From contig WPIO01000117.1 of assembly GCA_009760855.2 (NCBI GenBank), forward strand, positions 80,001 to 144,000: a stretch of 64,000 nt of DNA, given 5' to 3'. This stretch comes from Cristatella mucedo. Taxonomy: Eukaryota; Bryozoa; Phylactolaemata; Cristatellidae. A program made the translations under genes and the position numbers. The notes under the pieces are model-generated. The model was given only the letters and a program-made list of their open reading frames with translations, was not told the origin of the DNA and did not search any database. Below, piece after piece: positions 12,600 through 22,799 of the stretch (positions are counted from its first letter, which is position 1; every line of letters starts with the position of its first letter).

Positions 12600-13530
12600 C
12601 CTTCTCTGTCCTAATGAAATGTATCTCCTTCTGTAAACTCCACAAAGCCACAAAAAAATCCGTGGGTGTTATTCAGGAGAGTTTTGTATAGCACACGCAA
12701 AGCCCAAGCGAATTTCAGAACTCATTCGGTAGTCAGCTGTCTTCATCTCATGCAACAATGTGAAATAATCGAGAAGCATCGCTAAGTCAGTAGATGAGTT
12801 GATGTAGTGAGTATCCTGGATTTAGCAGCTTAGGACGGATGGAAAGGATTTGCCACAGTCGGCAGCAGGAGAGTTGTTTCGTTGCGAAACAATCATGGAA
12901 GTGAGCTCCGCAGTTTAGGACCTGCAGAACAGTTGCTTCTGATGCCAACGGTCTTTAAGAGGAGGAATTTAGCAGCTAGTTTATTGTCCATACAGAACCT
13001 GAGGTCAGGGGGAGGCTAAAACTCGTGCAGACCTTCAGCTAGGTATGAGTGAGACAAGCCGTGAAGGGCCTTGCGAGTCAGCGAACTTTGCTCTTTATAC
13101 GCTTGTCAGCCGGCAGCCATCCAAGCTCTTTCAGCAAAGGAGGTACATGGTCAAACCTCTGGGATTTGGAAACTAGCCTTGCAGCCATATTTATCGCCAG
13201 CTGCAGTGGCCTAGTGGCTTTTTCGTTAGCCCAGCCAAAAGAGAATTACAATAATCTAGCCAAGAGAGAAACAAGGAGCTAGCTAACTTTTTTGCAAGAC
13301 ACACTGGAAGACCGCTTCTAATCTTAGATAGGACGGGATGGTGAAGTCTGTCGAAGCAGTCTTCTTAATGAAGCATATACAATTTAGGCAGCTATTGAAG
13401 ACGGCACCTAAATTCCGAGCACACGGCGATGGGGTTGTGCGACGCCAAAGCCTTATAGTCCAGCCACACGCTTGGGGTGTTCAAAGATTAGCAATTCTGT
13501 TTTAACAGTAATTTAGTTTAATTAAATGTC
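12600..13530 (-). pseudogene. LINE B 3' fragment (B2)
   Basis: Minus-strand copy parallel to the 3' two-thirds of B1: shares ACTCCACAAAGCCA, GCAGCAGGAGAG, GGTCTTTAAG.GGAGGAAT, GCAGTGGCCTAGT and GGTCAAACCTCTGGGA landmarks. Reading frames are broken throughout. Confidence 0.75.
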
Positions 13531-13659
13531 CAGTCCCTATAATTCAACTTCAATCCCGCTGATCTCTCCATTATCTTGCCTCCGTTTGGTCTTTTCATAT
13601 TGCCTCTACGCTGCCGTTCGCTGGCTCACAAGATGCCAGTTTCGCTGTAGACCTCTCTC

Positions 13660-13800
13660 TCTCTGTCTCTCATTTTCCTGCCCGATTCCTTTCCCCCTCT
13701 TTCCTGTCCGATTCATTTCCTTACCTCCCCTGTCCGATTTCTTTCCTTCCCTCCCCTGTCCGATTCATTTCCTACCCCTCCCTGTCCGATCTCTTCTATG
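13660..13800 (+). repeat. Pyrimidine-rich minisatellite, ~30-bp unit
   Basis: About five imperfect units built around CCTGTCCGATTCATTTCC with a variable C/T spacer. It creates a Pro/Ser/Phe-rich open frame that I do not treat as a gene. Confidence 0.75.
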
Positions 13801-14006
13801 CTACTCCTACCCATGGCAAGATGGTAACCAATCTCTCTCGTTCACTTTACCCTCTGTCCTTGGCTCACTCTTCACCCGCTTTGCCCTCTACCTCTTTTTC
13901 TTCATGTCTGGATTCCTTGCCCTCTCTATCCCGCCTCACTCAATATGCGCATTAACTGCTAACGTAGCTCATTAAGGAGACATGTCGAGTAAGATGCTAC
14001 AAGCCA

Positions 14007-14007
<1 letters not shown>

Positions 14008-14076
<69 letters not shown>
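14008..14076. repeat. (AT)n microsatellite
   Basis: Uninterrupted alternating TA of about 68 bp. Confidence 0.97.
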
Positions 14077-14077
<1 letters not shown>

Positions 14078-14243
14078 GCATTATTGGTTATTGGCATGGC
14101 CACTAATGTCCCTAGGAAGTAGTCAGAACTAAACACTAAAATGATTTTGTCCAGCTTGCTTTTAGGCAGCGTTCCAGAAAATTTGAGATACCTCAATGCA
14201 GGCCCCACGCTCACTAGCCCAACGAACCGCAAAAAGTGCATAG

Positions 14244-14375
14244 AATTCGTTTGTCTAGCCCCCTAAGAGAACTTTATCTCTATTCGGGCGCTTCACGCAT
14301 GCCACGTGGCTCGAGCCCACGACCTCGGCCAGACCTTGGTCGGGGCGGGAGTTCGCGAGCCACGTGGTGTTTGAG
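14244..14375 (-). mobile_element. tRNA-derived SINE (family 1)
   Basis: Complement of the standard copy: tail hairpin at 14260-14285, B box in GGCTCGAGCCCACGACCTCG, and CCTTGGTCGGGGC. The A box part is diverged. Confidence 0.75.
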
Positions 14376-14639
14376 ATCATCCGAGGCTGCGCAGCCGCCG
14401 CTCAGCTGTGCCCAGCTATCCTCTACGATTGAGCGGACGACGCAAGCGCTAGCGCGCACCCCCCCCCCGGCACGATGGCTCGGTGGCCGCGCTAGCTATA
14501 CGGAAGTTCCACGAGATCCACGCTGGGGGAGGAGCGGAAGCGAACGCCAACGTGGGAGGCGGCGAACGCCAGCGTTCGCTGTGCTTGCAGCCAGGGCGCC
14601 CGAGTGCCTTCGCGCGAATCGGCGTCGATGAGCGTCTGG

Positions 14640-15610
14640 TAGACGCAGTCGATGAGCGTCTGGCAGGTGCCCCTCTCCTGCCGAATAGTGCAGCGCCGTC
14701 TCGTCGCCGTGGACGCGCACCTTGATGTCTGCGCCGGTCTTGATGAGCAGGCGAACCGTGCTCTCGTAGCCCATCGTGGCGGCAGAAGCACCAGCGAGCA
14801 GAAGAGGCCGCGCTTTCGCCGAGCGTTGACGACCGCCCCGCTGGACACGATCAGCAGGCTCGCCACGTCCAGGTGCCCGTTTCGAATCGCGTAGTGCAGC
14901 GCCGTGCTGCCCTGGTCGTTTCAAGCGTTGACGTCATCGCGCAGGCGTATGAGCAGCTCGACCGTGTCTCTGCGGCCATCCAGCGACGCCCACACGAGGG
15001 CCGTATCCTTCTGCCCGCTCGACTCGTTCACGTCGACGCCGCACTCGCCGACCAAGTACGCGACGATCGCCGAGTAGCCGTTCATGGCGGCTATGTGCAG
15101 GCACGTGACGTCCCTGGGCACAGCGCCTTGATGCCGTCCGGCACGAGCCCTCGGTGTAGCAGGCAGAGCCTGTCCCTCTCGAGAGAGCGAAGAACCTGCG
15201 AGGACGGCACCTGGTTGAACAACTTGCATGCCGACGCTACACTCATCTTCCGGAGCTGTCGCGCGGCGGCGGCGGCGTGATGTCTGTGGTAGGACCTTCG
15301 TCCGGAGGACGGAAGCGAGGCGTTCGCGTGGGGCAGGCGAGAACTCCCGCGGAAAAGCGCATCCGCACGGCGTTCGCAGTTGCGACCGCCGTGCAGTCGT
15401 TCGTGTCGCTCGCGCCGCCGCTGTCGTAAGGAGTCGAGGCGATTGGGCTTTAAAGCCGTAAAGAAAGTCTGACTCTTCGCTGTCGGCCCTAGAGTACGTG
15501 TGTGGGTCTTGCAGAGTGCCTGAGTGCAAAACCTGTTTTGTTTCTACTTTCGTCAGCCTTTGGTGAGTCACGGCTGCTCTGCAGCTTAAAGGATTTGCAT
15601 TCTCGGCCAC
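14640..15610 (-). pseudogene. Ankyrin-repeat gene fragment, decayed
   Basis: The minus strand has a 229-codon open frame (15610-14921) whose last third contains clear ankyrin repeats: VTCLHIAAMNGYSAIVAYLV, then DTALVWASLDGRRDTVELLI and DDVN. An in-frame TGA follows at about 14921, yet the same frame continues with STALHYAIRNGHLDVASLLI and VVNA. It then shifts to another frame with GYESTVRLLIKTGADIKV and ETALHYSAGEGHL. Consecutive repeats interrupted by a stop and a frameshift indicate a pseudogene. A 24-bp tandem duplication (GATGAGCGTCTGG twice, 14628-14665) marks its 3' end. I see no introns, so a retrocopy or a piece of a longer gene are both possible. The parent gene cannot be named. Confidence 0.65.
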
Positions 15611-15631
15611 TTCGAGCCCTAGTCGAGCTCA

Positions 15632-15760
15632 CTCACTTACAGCAGAGGCCTCTGCTGTAAGTGAGCCTAGAGGCGGCTAGAACCTTCTAGAACCTTCTGC
15701 TAGAACCTTCTGCTAGAACCTTCTGCCAGAACCGCCTCTGCTGTAAGTGCTCTAGAGGTG
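15632..15760. repeat. Perfect 34-bp palindrome plus tandem TAGAACCTTCTGC
   Basis: 15632-15665 is a perfect palindrome with no spacer (CTCACTTACAGCAGAGG and its complement). It is followed by about four TAGAACCTTCTGC units. One palindrome arm with its neighbour then recurs (CCTCTGCTGTAAGTG, then CTAGAGG) at about 15731-15757. Confidence 0.9.
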
Positions 15761-15764
15761 GTTT

Positions 15765-16410
15765 TATTTTTCCAAGTGCATGTGGCTCGCGAGTGCTGGC
15801 AAGCATGTGCTCTTGCCGATACGAGCTGTCTCTAAGATTAAGAGTAGCTACGGAACGGATGCGCCCAGCTGAGACAGCCATGTCTTCTTTCGACAGACAG
15901 CCTGACCCGTGTGACTATTAACACGCTTTACATACCACTACTCACTCCAAACAATAATCAGTCGTGCTTCACAAGCATTCATTTCTTTCAAGCTTCTTCT
16001 CAATGCACCTTTCCTATCTATCTGACTAAAAACGGCAGACTTCTTGCAGACTTCAAATATATGGCTGCCTTAAGCAGATGAGATGAGTTCGCATCTAGGT
16101 TTCGCCGTGAGCACATTGCATGAAGTAAGGGACGCTAGGAGAGGCTATGTTCGCTTGCTTTTGTGACCAGCAAACAACTCTTCCAACTACTAGCGGGTGA
16201 TGATCCCTGTATTTGAATTATGGATTAGATGTGGCATGCCTAGGCGTCGAAAGGAAGACGGATCAACGCCGGAATATCGATTCTTTAAAGGTCGAATAGC
16301 AGAAGGTCCACACCGGTGAATTGAATAGCGCTCCTTATGAACTCGTTTTCACATCCACAGGCAAGAGCTCTTACTACTGGCCACACTGCGGCCTGATTTG
16401 TATGCTGCTA
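15765..16410. other. No recognisable gene
   Basis: Unassigned sequence between the palindrome cluster and a GA tract. Confidence 0.5.
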
Positions 16411-16416
16411 ACGACA

Positions 16417-16450
16417 GAGAGGGAGAGAGAGAGAGGAGGGAGAGAGGGGG

Positions 16451-16482
<32 letters not shown>

Positions 16483-16545
16483 AGAGGGGGAGAGAGGGAG
16501 AGAGAGAGAGAGAGAGAGAGAAAGAGGAGGGAGGAAGAGAGAGCA
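16417..16545 (+). repeat. (GA)n tract
   Basis: Interrupted GA/GGGA microsatellite with purines on the plus strand. Confidence 0.95.
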
Positions 16546-16929
16546 CAACCACATGGAGCGTTAACAGATGTGGATTCTTCACTTAATGCAATAGCCAACG
16601 TGTTGAGCCTCAATAATGCATGCCATTATTAATCCTCCTTCGATGCTGGAGCAAACATTCCTCCAAGCATAAGAGAGGGAGAGATCGGAAAACAGATTCC
16701 GGTCTCCTAGGGATCGATCTGAGGGAGTGCATTTTGACGATAGAACAGCTGGACTCATCCCCGAGGCAGCTTTCCTACGATATGCTGCCTGGGAATGGGG
16801 AGATCGGACCCCCCCCCCCTCGGCTGAGTCCTAGCTAGGTCCGTGGCCCAGCACTAGCAGTCAGTCACGACCACGGCTTCCTCGATGAATCCCTAAAGTA
16901 GTCTACTGTCTGAGAGCAATCGTCTGGCT

Positions 16930-17804
16930 GACCACGGCGTTAAAATCCAGCGACGCCGGTTTGCAGTCTGTACCATTTGCAAGAGTGAGACTGCGCTGCA
17001 AGACTGCCGAGGCAGCGCCGCACGGGCCTTCGGGGAGAGCAGCTACCGGGTGAACTTTCGAGCGGGTTCAGCTGCAGTGCGTCCTCAGCTGACAGCGACT
17101 GCACCAGGCTCTCTACATCCGCGCCGAAGGAGGGCGGCCGTTATCTTGTAGCAGTAGGAGGGAGCTTCCGAGCCGGACGCCGTCGCGCTAATCCCGACGC
17201 TCGGCGCTGCCGTCTGCGGCTGCTAGGCGGCTCTAGCGGCCAATCGCCTCAGTTCGGGCACTACAATTTGCTCCGGTCGGTCGGTCAAGCGAAGAATGCC
17301 CGAGTCCAGAGCGAGGCGCGAGACGGCTGCTTCGGGCGGCTGAGTGCACAAGATAGTCAGGCTATTTCTGCCCGGCTCGCCGAGGCCGCCCGATGACGTG
17401 GCGAGCTCCGGGCGAGCTCGCGTGGACAGCCGGCGGCGCGCGCGCGAGGACGAGCGACGACGCCGCCGCGCCAGGCTGCCGACGGTGACTGGCTTGCGGT
17501 TTCTCGATGAGCGCCGACGGCAGACCGAGCGGTTTATGAGAGCCGCAGGGCCTCTCCGAACGGCTGCTGGCCGACGGCATCCTGGCTTGAGTAGCCCAAG
17601 CGCTGCACGACAAGCGACCGTGCCAGTCAGCGCGGCACAACCTAGGATTTCGGCCGATTTCGGTCGCGTGCAGCGACACTAGCGATCGCCGGTTCGCAGC
17701 AGGCTCGACAGCTTCTCGACGGCAGGAGGGGCGGGGCGGGCGGGGCGGGCGGGGCGGGCGGGGCGCAGAGGGGGCGGGGCGCGGAGGGGGCAACGCTGCC
17801 GAGC
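16930..17804. other. GC- and CpG-rich region with G-tract array
   Basis: Strong CpG enrichment relative to the AT-rich flanks, without a convincing exon. At 17726-17791 lies a run of GGGGCGGGC units with many G triplets and quartets, so the plus strand could form G-quadruplexes. It may be an unmethylated island or promoter of an unseen gene; no start site is identified. Confidence 0.5.
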
Positions 17805-17950
17805 TTGTTTGGTCCAACGGTTAAGGTGCTCGCCCCCGACCAAGGTCTGGCTGAGGTCGTGGGCTCGAGCCCCGAGGCATATGTAAAGCGCCTGAATAGA
17901 GATTAAGTTCTCTTGGGGCGCTATACAAATGAATTATATTTATTTATTTA
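17805..17950 (+). mobile_element. tRNA-derived SINE (family 1), good copy
   Basis: A box GGTTAAGGTGCTCGCCCCCGACC, B box GTGGGCTCGAGCCCCGAGG, linker CATATGTAAAGCGCCTGAA, tail GAGATTAAGTTCTCTTGGGG and GCGCTATACAAATGAATT followed by TTTATT repeats. It is flanked by about 85-bp direct repeats of host DNA (17657-17745 and 17956-18048), far longer than a usual target-site duplication. Confidence 0.85.
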
Positions 17951-18089
17951 CTGTCATTTCGGTCGAATGCAGCGACGCTAGTGATCGCCGGTTCGCAGCA
18001 GGCTCGACAGCATCGCGACGGCTGGAGGAGGAGTGGGAGGGGGCGGGGCTCGGAGTAGACAAGCTGCTTGCTAAATTCGCTATCGGTGC

Positions 18090-18748
18090 AGGCAGGCGCG
18101 CTACGGTTATTGTAATTCCCTTTTGGCTGGGCTGCCTAAGAAAGCTATTAGGCCACTGCAGCGGAATAGGAACATGGCTGCAAGGCTGGTCTTCAAGTCC
18201 CAGCGGTTTGAGCTAGTGTCTCCTTTGCTGAAAGAGCTAGGATGGATGCCGGTTGAGCAACGGATACAGAGCAAAGTTCTTACGCTGACCCACAAGGCCC
18301 GCCACCGCTTGGCTCCTTCGTACCTAGCTGAACTGCTGCATCAGTTTCAGCCTCTTCGCGCCCTCAGGTCATGTGTGGACAATAAATGAGCTGTTCTATT
18401 ACTCCGCTTAAAGACCGTTGGCGATAGAAGCTTTAGCTCTGCAGGTCCTAGACTGTGGAACTCGCTTCCACAATTCTTATGCAACGACAACTACTCTCCT
18501 ACTGCCGACTATGGCACATCCTTTACAGCGGTCCTGAGCTGCTACTCACTACCTCAACTGCTCTCCTGATTCTGCTATGCTTCCCACTTTTTCTTTGTTG
18601 CGTGAGACGAAGTCTGTTGGCTACTGAATTCGTACCGAAAGCCTCTTATGCTGTGAGTGCGCTATACAAAACTCTCCTGTGGAACACCCACATGGTCCTT
18701 ATGATTTTGTGGAGTTACAGACGGAGATACATTACATTACATTAAATT
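18090..18748 (+). pseudogene. LINE B 3' fragment (B3)
   Basis: Family B RT end: WLGCLRKLLGHCSG-like, NMAARLVFKSQRFELVSPLL, KELGWMPVEQRIQSKVLTLT, HRLAPSYLAELL, then in other frames SFSSAGPRLWNSL. The 3' UTR has CTCTCCTGCTGCCGACTATGG-like sequence and ends GTGGAGTTACAGACGGAG with a CATTA tandem. It shows that family B uses a CATTA-type tail rather than ATT. Confidence 0.85.
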
Positions 18749-19170
18749 ACGGGGGCGCGCCGATGTGCGTCCCTCCCACTACCGGATGCGCACGCATGGC
18801 GCCGGGCCGCCTCTATAGACGTAAGGCGGCACGCTTTATTTTGCGAATTCCGCTGATCTTTCTGCGCCCGATTGGCGATCCTTGAGCGACTGCTCTTGTC
18901 AAGAAACGTGTGCACCAAACTAACTCGGGAAACGGTAATTTGGCGGCCATCCTTCGCCGAACCTATTTCTCAGCACTGCGCCACTCTTCCTTCGGAAGCG
19001 GGTAAGGTGAGAGGACCTGGACTGCTGCTGCAGTCTCGAGCAGCCGTCTTGTGATGGGTAGTGGGCACTGCAAAGCTCTGACCCACGACCTGAATCGCAC
19101 ACATCACTGCTATCTGCAAACCCCTCCAGCTCCAGGCTTTACACCCTGGTAAATGCTCGTCATGAAGCTG

Positions 19171-19211
19171 GTACCGTATGCCTGTATACCATGTATACAG
19201 GCATACGGTAC
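19171..19211. repeat. 41-bp perfect palindrome with 3-base spacer
   Basis: GTACCGTATGCCTGTATAC (19171-19189), spacer CAT, and its exact complement (19193-19211). Two TACGGTACTACGTA units follow in tandem. Confidence 0.95.
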
Positions 19212-19754
19212 TACGTATACGGTACTACGTATCGTACTGTGACTATGTTTGCTTGTACTTTTACTGCTCAACGTGACAACGTGCTCGTAGTGACGCTGGT
19301 ACTTTTATTGTTCGAAAAAGTTTCTAAATCGAGCTTTCAGGAAGCTACGATGTCGATTTTACTCAGACGATGCCTGCAGATCCGCGGTGGACCTACGGCG
19401 CGGAGGAGGCAGCCAATCGGTCGGATTGGAACTACTTTTATGTGTCGCCTACAAATGCTCCCAAGGTTAGACAGCTTAGAGCTGTAGTTATACGGTTAGA
19501 AATGCTAATTGGTGTCTGTATGAGTTGTCGTTTGAGAAAATCCTCCGCGGTAACCGCAATCTGGCGCTACCAAATGCGCTCGGCCACCACCGCAACTCCG
19601 GCAGAGCCACGCGAGGAACTATCCTACGCCGCGGAAGTAGTCGTAAAAGTAGGCGTCGTCCGTCTCGCCTATTAATTTACTCCGGTGCCCCGCGTGCGCC
19701 GCGTGCTCTCGCTTCACTTCGCTGGCGTTTGTCGCAGTCGGTCGCAAGGAGAGT

Positions 19755-20219
19755 ATGGACGACGACGAGCCGCCAGTGAGAGCTCTTAAGCTATTGCTGG
19801 CGTGGCGGAGCGAGTCTGCAGCCGGCCAACGCGACCGCTCGGACGACGTGACGCTGCTCGCCGAAGCGAGCCAACAGCGAGAGCCGCTAGACCTACGCGT
19901 GCGCCCGCGTCCCGCTCCGCCGGGTCCTTCCGTCGGCGACTTGGCGGCTGCTAACGACGAAGGCGGTGTTCGTGGTAAGAGCGCAGCGAACGAAGTCGCG
20001 GCTCCACTCTTAGAGCAAAGGCGGCGTCGTTGCGGGTCTGCCGCCGCCGCCGCGGCAGCGGCGGCGGCGGCCCTTCTTCTGGCCAGAAGCGCAGAGCCGC
20101 GGAGCGGCGGCTCGCGACAAATCAGCGGAGGCTCCGCCGCCGCCGCTCGCTCAGCCGGCCGCTTGCTCAAGCATTTCTCTCGCATTTCTCGAGCCGCCGC
20201 CTTAGCCGGACCGTCTTAG
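19755..20219 (+). CDS. Hypothetical GC-rich open frame, unit 1
   Basis: 154 codons starting at ATG 19755, in a CpG-rich island. The first 95 residues look ordinary (acidic start MDDDEPPV, then LKLLLAWRSE), with GPSVGDLAAANDEGGVRGKS and AAPLLE further on. A poly-Ala stretch from (GCC)n follows, and the stop is at 20217. The GDLAA-ND-GG-RGKS-AAPLLE stretch recurs in the same frame at 20244-20340. No family is recognised. It may be the first exon of a plus-strand gene, a transcribed CpG island, or chance in GC-rich DNA. GTAAGAGC at about 19976 could act as a splice donor. Confidence 0.3.
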   Translation: MDDDEPPVRALKLLLAWRSESAAGQRDRSDDVTLLAEASQQREPLDLRVRPRPAPPGPSVGDLAAANDEGGVRGKSAANEVAAPLLEQRRRRCGSAAAAAAAAAAALLLARSAEPRSGGSRQISGGSAAAARSAGRLLKHFSRISRAAALAGPS

Positions 20220-20243
20220 AGCGTCTTCGCGCGTCCGTCTCTG

Positions 20244-20478
20244 GGTCCGGTCGGCGATCTTGCGGCCGTTAATGACGCCGGCGGCAGTCGCGGTAAGAGC
20301 GAAGCGAAAGACGCAGCGGCTCCACTTTTAGAAAACGGCTTCGGAGCGGCTCCGCCGCCGCCACCGCAGCAGCACTTCTTCCGGCTCGGAGAGGCTGCTG
20401 CTCGCGGCGGAAGTGGCGAGGAAGCGCAGCTGCAGCAGCAGCGGCGGCGGGCAGCCGCTCCGACATGTGAGTCAAGGT
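20244..20478 (+). CDS. Hypothetical GC-rich open frame, duplicated unit 2
   Basis: Tandem copy of part of the preceding unit, open in the same frame: GPVGDLAAVNDAGGSRGKS, AAPLLENGF, then a poly-Pro and Gln-rich stretch. It ends at CAAGGTAAGC, a good splice-donor match near 20475. The two units differ at synonymous and conservative sites, hinting at coding constraint. The TAG at 20217 separates them. No ATG or homology supports it firmly. Confidence 0.25.
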
Positions 20479-20788
20479 AAGCAAGCGCCGGCTTTTACGT
20501 GCGAGCGAGATGCGAGCAGAGATGCGAGCATGGAGAGCGATTGCTGCAAAAACAGGGAGAGCATCGAGCGTTCGGCTGTCTACCATGTACTGTCCTGGTA
20601 AATGCGCTTATCGCTCCATCCATCCTCCATCGCTTATCGCTTATCCATGCGCTTATCGCTCCTGGTGGACCCGCTGTACTAAGAATGCATGAGCTGCATC
20701 CAGTTTGGATTCACTGATTCTAAAGTTTGTTTTTTGTCGTCTCTACGACAGCTCGCTGCCTCTTTTCATACAGACGTCACCGCAGCGA

Positions 20789-20827
20789 GCTAGAGAGCGA
20801 GCGAGAGAATGAGATAGAGCAAGAGAG

Positions 20828-20885
<58 letters not shown>

Positions 20886-21101
20886 CGAGAGATAGAGAGG
20901 GCGAGTGAGAGAGTGAAAGCGAGAGAGAGAGGGCGAGAGAGAGAGAGCGAGAGAAAGAGATAGAGCAAGGGAGCAAGAGAGAGAGAGAGAGGGCGAGAGA
21001 GTGAGAGAGAGCGAGAGAGAGAGAGAGGGCGAGAGAGAGAGGGCAAGAGAGAGAGGGCGAGAGAGAGAGGGCAAGGGAGAGAGAGAGAGAGAGAGAGAGA
21101 G

Positions 21102-21196
<95 letters not shown>

Positions 21197-21271
21197 GAGA
21201 AAGAGAGCGAGAGACAGAGAGCAAGATAGTGAGAGAGTGAGTGGGAACGAGAGCGAGAGAGAGAGAGCCAG

Positions 21272-21357
<86 letters not shown>

Positions 21358-21449
21358 AGTGAGGGAATGCGAGAGAGAAAGAGAGCGAGAGACAGAGAGC
21401 AAGATAGTGAGAGAGTGAGTGGGAACGAGAGCGAGAGAGAGAGAGCCAG

Positions 21450-21519
<70 letters not shown>
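20789..21519 (+). repeat. 730-bp GA satellite with higher-order duplication
   Basis: GA-rich with GC, AAG and GT interruptions. A non-simple segment of about 80 bp (GCAAGATAGTGAGAGAGTGA, then GTGGGAACGAGAGCG and GCCAGACGGAGAG) occurs at about 21200 and again 178 bp later, showing expansion by unequal exchange of a long unit. Confidence 0.95.
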
Positions 21520-21522
<3 letters not shown>

Positions 21523-21529
21523 TTAATGA

Positions 21530-22795
21530 GCCAGTTCGGTGCTAGCAATTATTTTGCCCTTTCTTTGGCCCTGAGTTGCCTGATTCAGTTACCGAGTGCA
21601 GTGCACTTAGTCATTTAGTCATAATCGTCAGTCGGATGCATGTAGCGTCCAATATCCAAATGAGGTACCTGAGCCTCAAAGCGACCAAAGACTCTGTTAA
21701 GTCGTGGTCGGGCTTGGAGCTTACGACGAAGCGAAAGAGGCTGACGAAAGAGGTGACTCAATAATGCCTTCAATAAGCGTAGGGCTTACCCTTCACTTGC
21801 TACAGGCAGGATAGCACGAGAGCTCATTCGTGTAAGTAATGTTGCTGTTTCATGCTCGCTGACCTCGTTTTTAAGTAGATACAGAACGATTCAGAAGTGC
21901 CTTCGTCTACTTATGAGCGAAAACGTGACAAAAGTAAACGTTTGAGTCACAAAGTAACTAATTCTTCTTGCACGTCCGGTTTTGTTCTTCAAAGCCTTGA
22001 ATAGTTATGTCTGCGCGAACATCGGCCGCGGCGATTCATTTTTAAAGAAGTCTCAACTTCTCGTTTGAAAACGGATAGGCGCATGGAATGACAGCCTAGT
22101 TTTTTAATTTTCTTGCAGTGGAAGCGATGACTGGCCACAAGAAGGGTACGCTGTACTTACTCGCCCGGATTTCGAGTTGGCTATTCAATTCTTCGATGCT
22201 GCGATACAATACACATCGGTAGGAGTATTTTCCGTTCTTTTGAACTCCTGAATTTTCGATTCTGTAACGTTTATTCGGTGCATTTTACAGGCATTGTGAG
22301 TTTTTCAAAAAAGATGTGAAGTGAAAGAAAACGTATAATAATAGCAAGTCAGGGCGTGCGTTTCAACGGTGCTGATGCCTAGGAATTGATTGGACGATCT
22401 TCCAGTGGCGTTCCTAGGATATTGTGTGCCCGGTGACGAACTACACTGCTGGTGCCAGCGCCCTGAATTAGACACCCATTTTGGCGCCATCTGACGCCCT
22501 CAGTCTCAGCACCCCCGGTCTATCTAGTGCCCGGGTACATACGCCCTCTGCCTCTTTTCTTCCCCCTCTCAGTTCTTCAGAAGTGGACTATAATCGTCTC
22601 AGTTTTAGGTCGGTTTGCGAGGCACTAAAGTCGGTGATGTGCGTGCTTGCATGCATGTTTGCCTTTTCGTGTCTGTTCGCGTCTGAATGTTCTTGTTAGG
22701 TAACCTGAAATGTATTTGAGATAAAATACCTTCATCTTTAAAGATTTTTCGTTTTACTTATCTTTTGTCTGTCAATGCGTGTAGAAATTATATGC
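21530..22795. other. No recognisable gene
   Basis: Unassigned, AT-rich in part. No domain or exon structure was seen. Confidence 0.5.
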
Positions 22796-22799
22796 TTAA

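Noticed and set aside
20743-21618. Open frames of up to 252 codons encoding Ser-Leu or Arg-Glu repeats
   Set aside because: Pure translation of GA/CT dinucleotide repeats; same for frames at 16349, 34438, 41960, 43559, 49942, 54117, 54591 and 55775.
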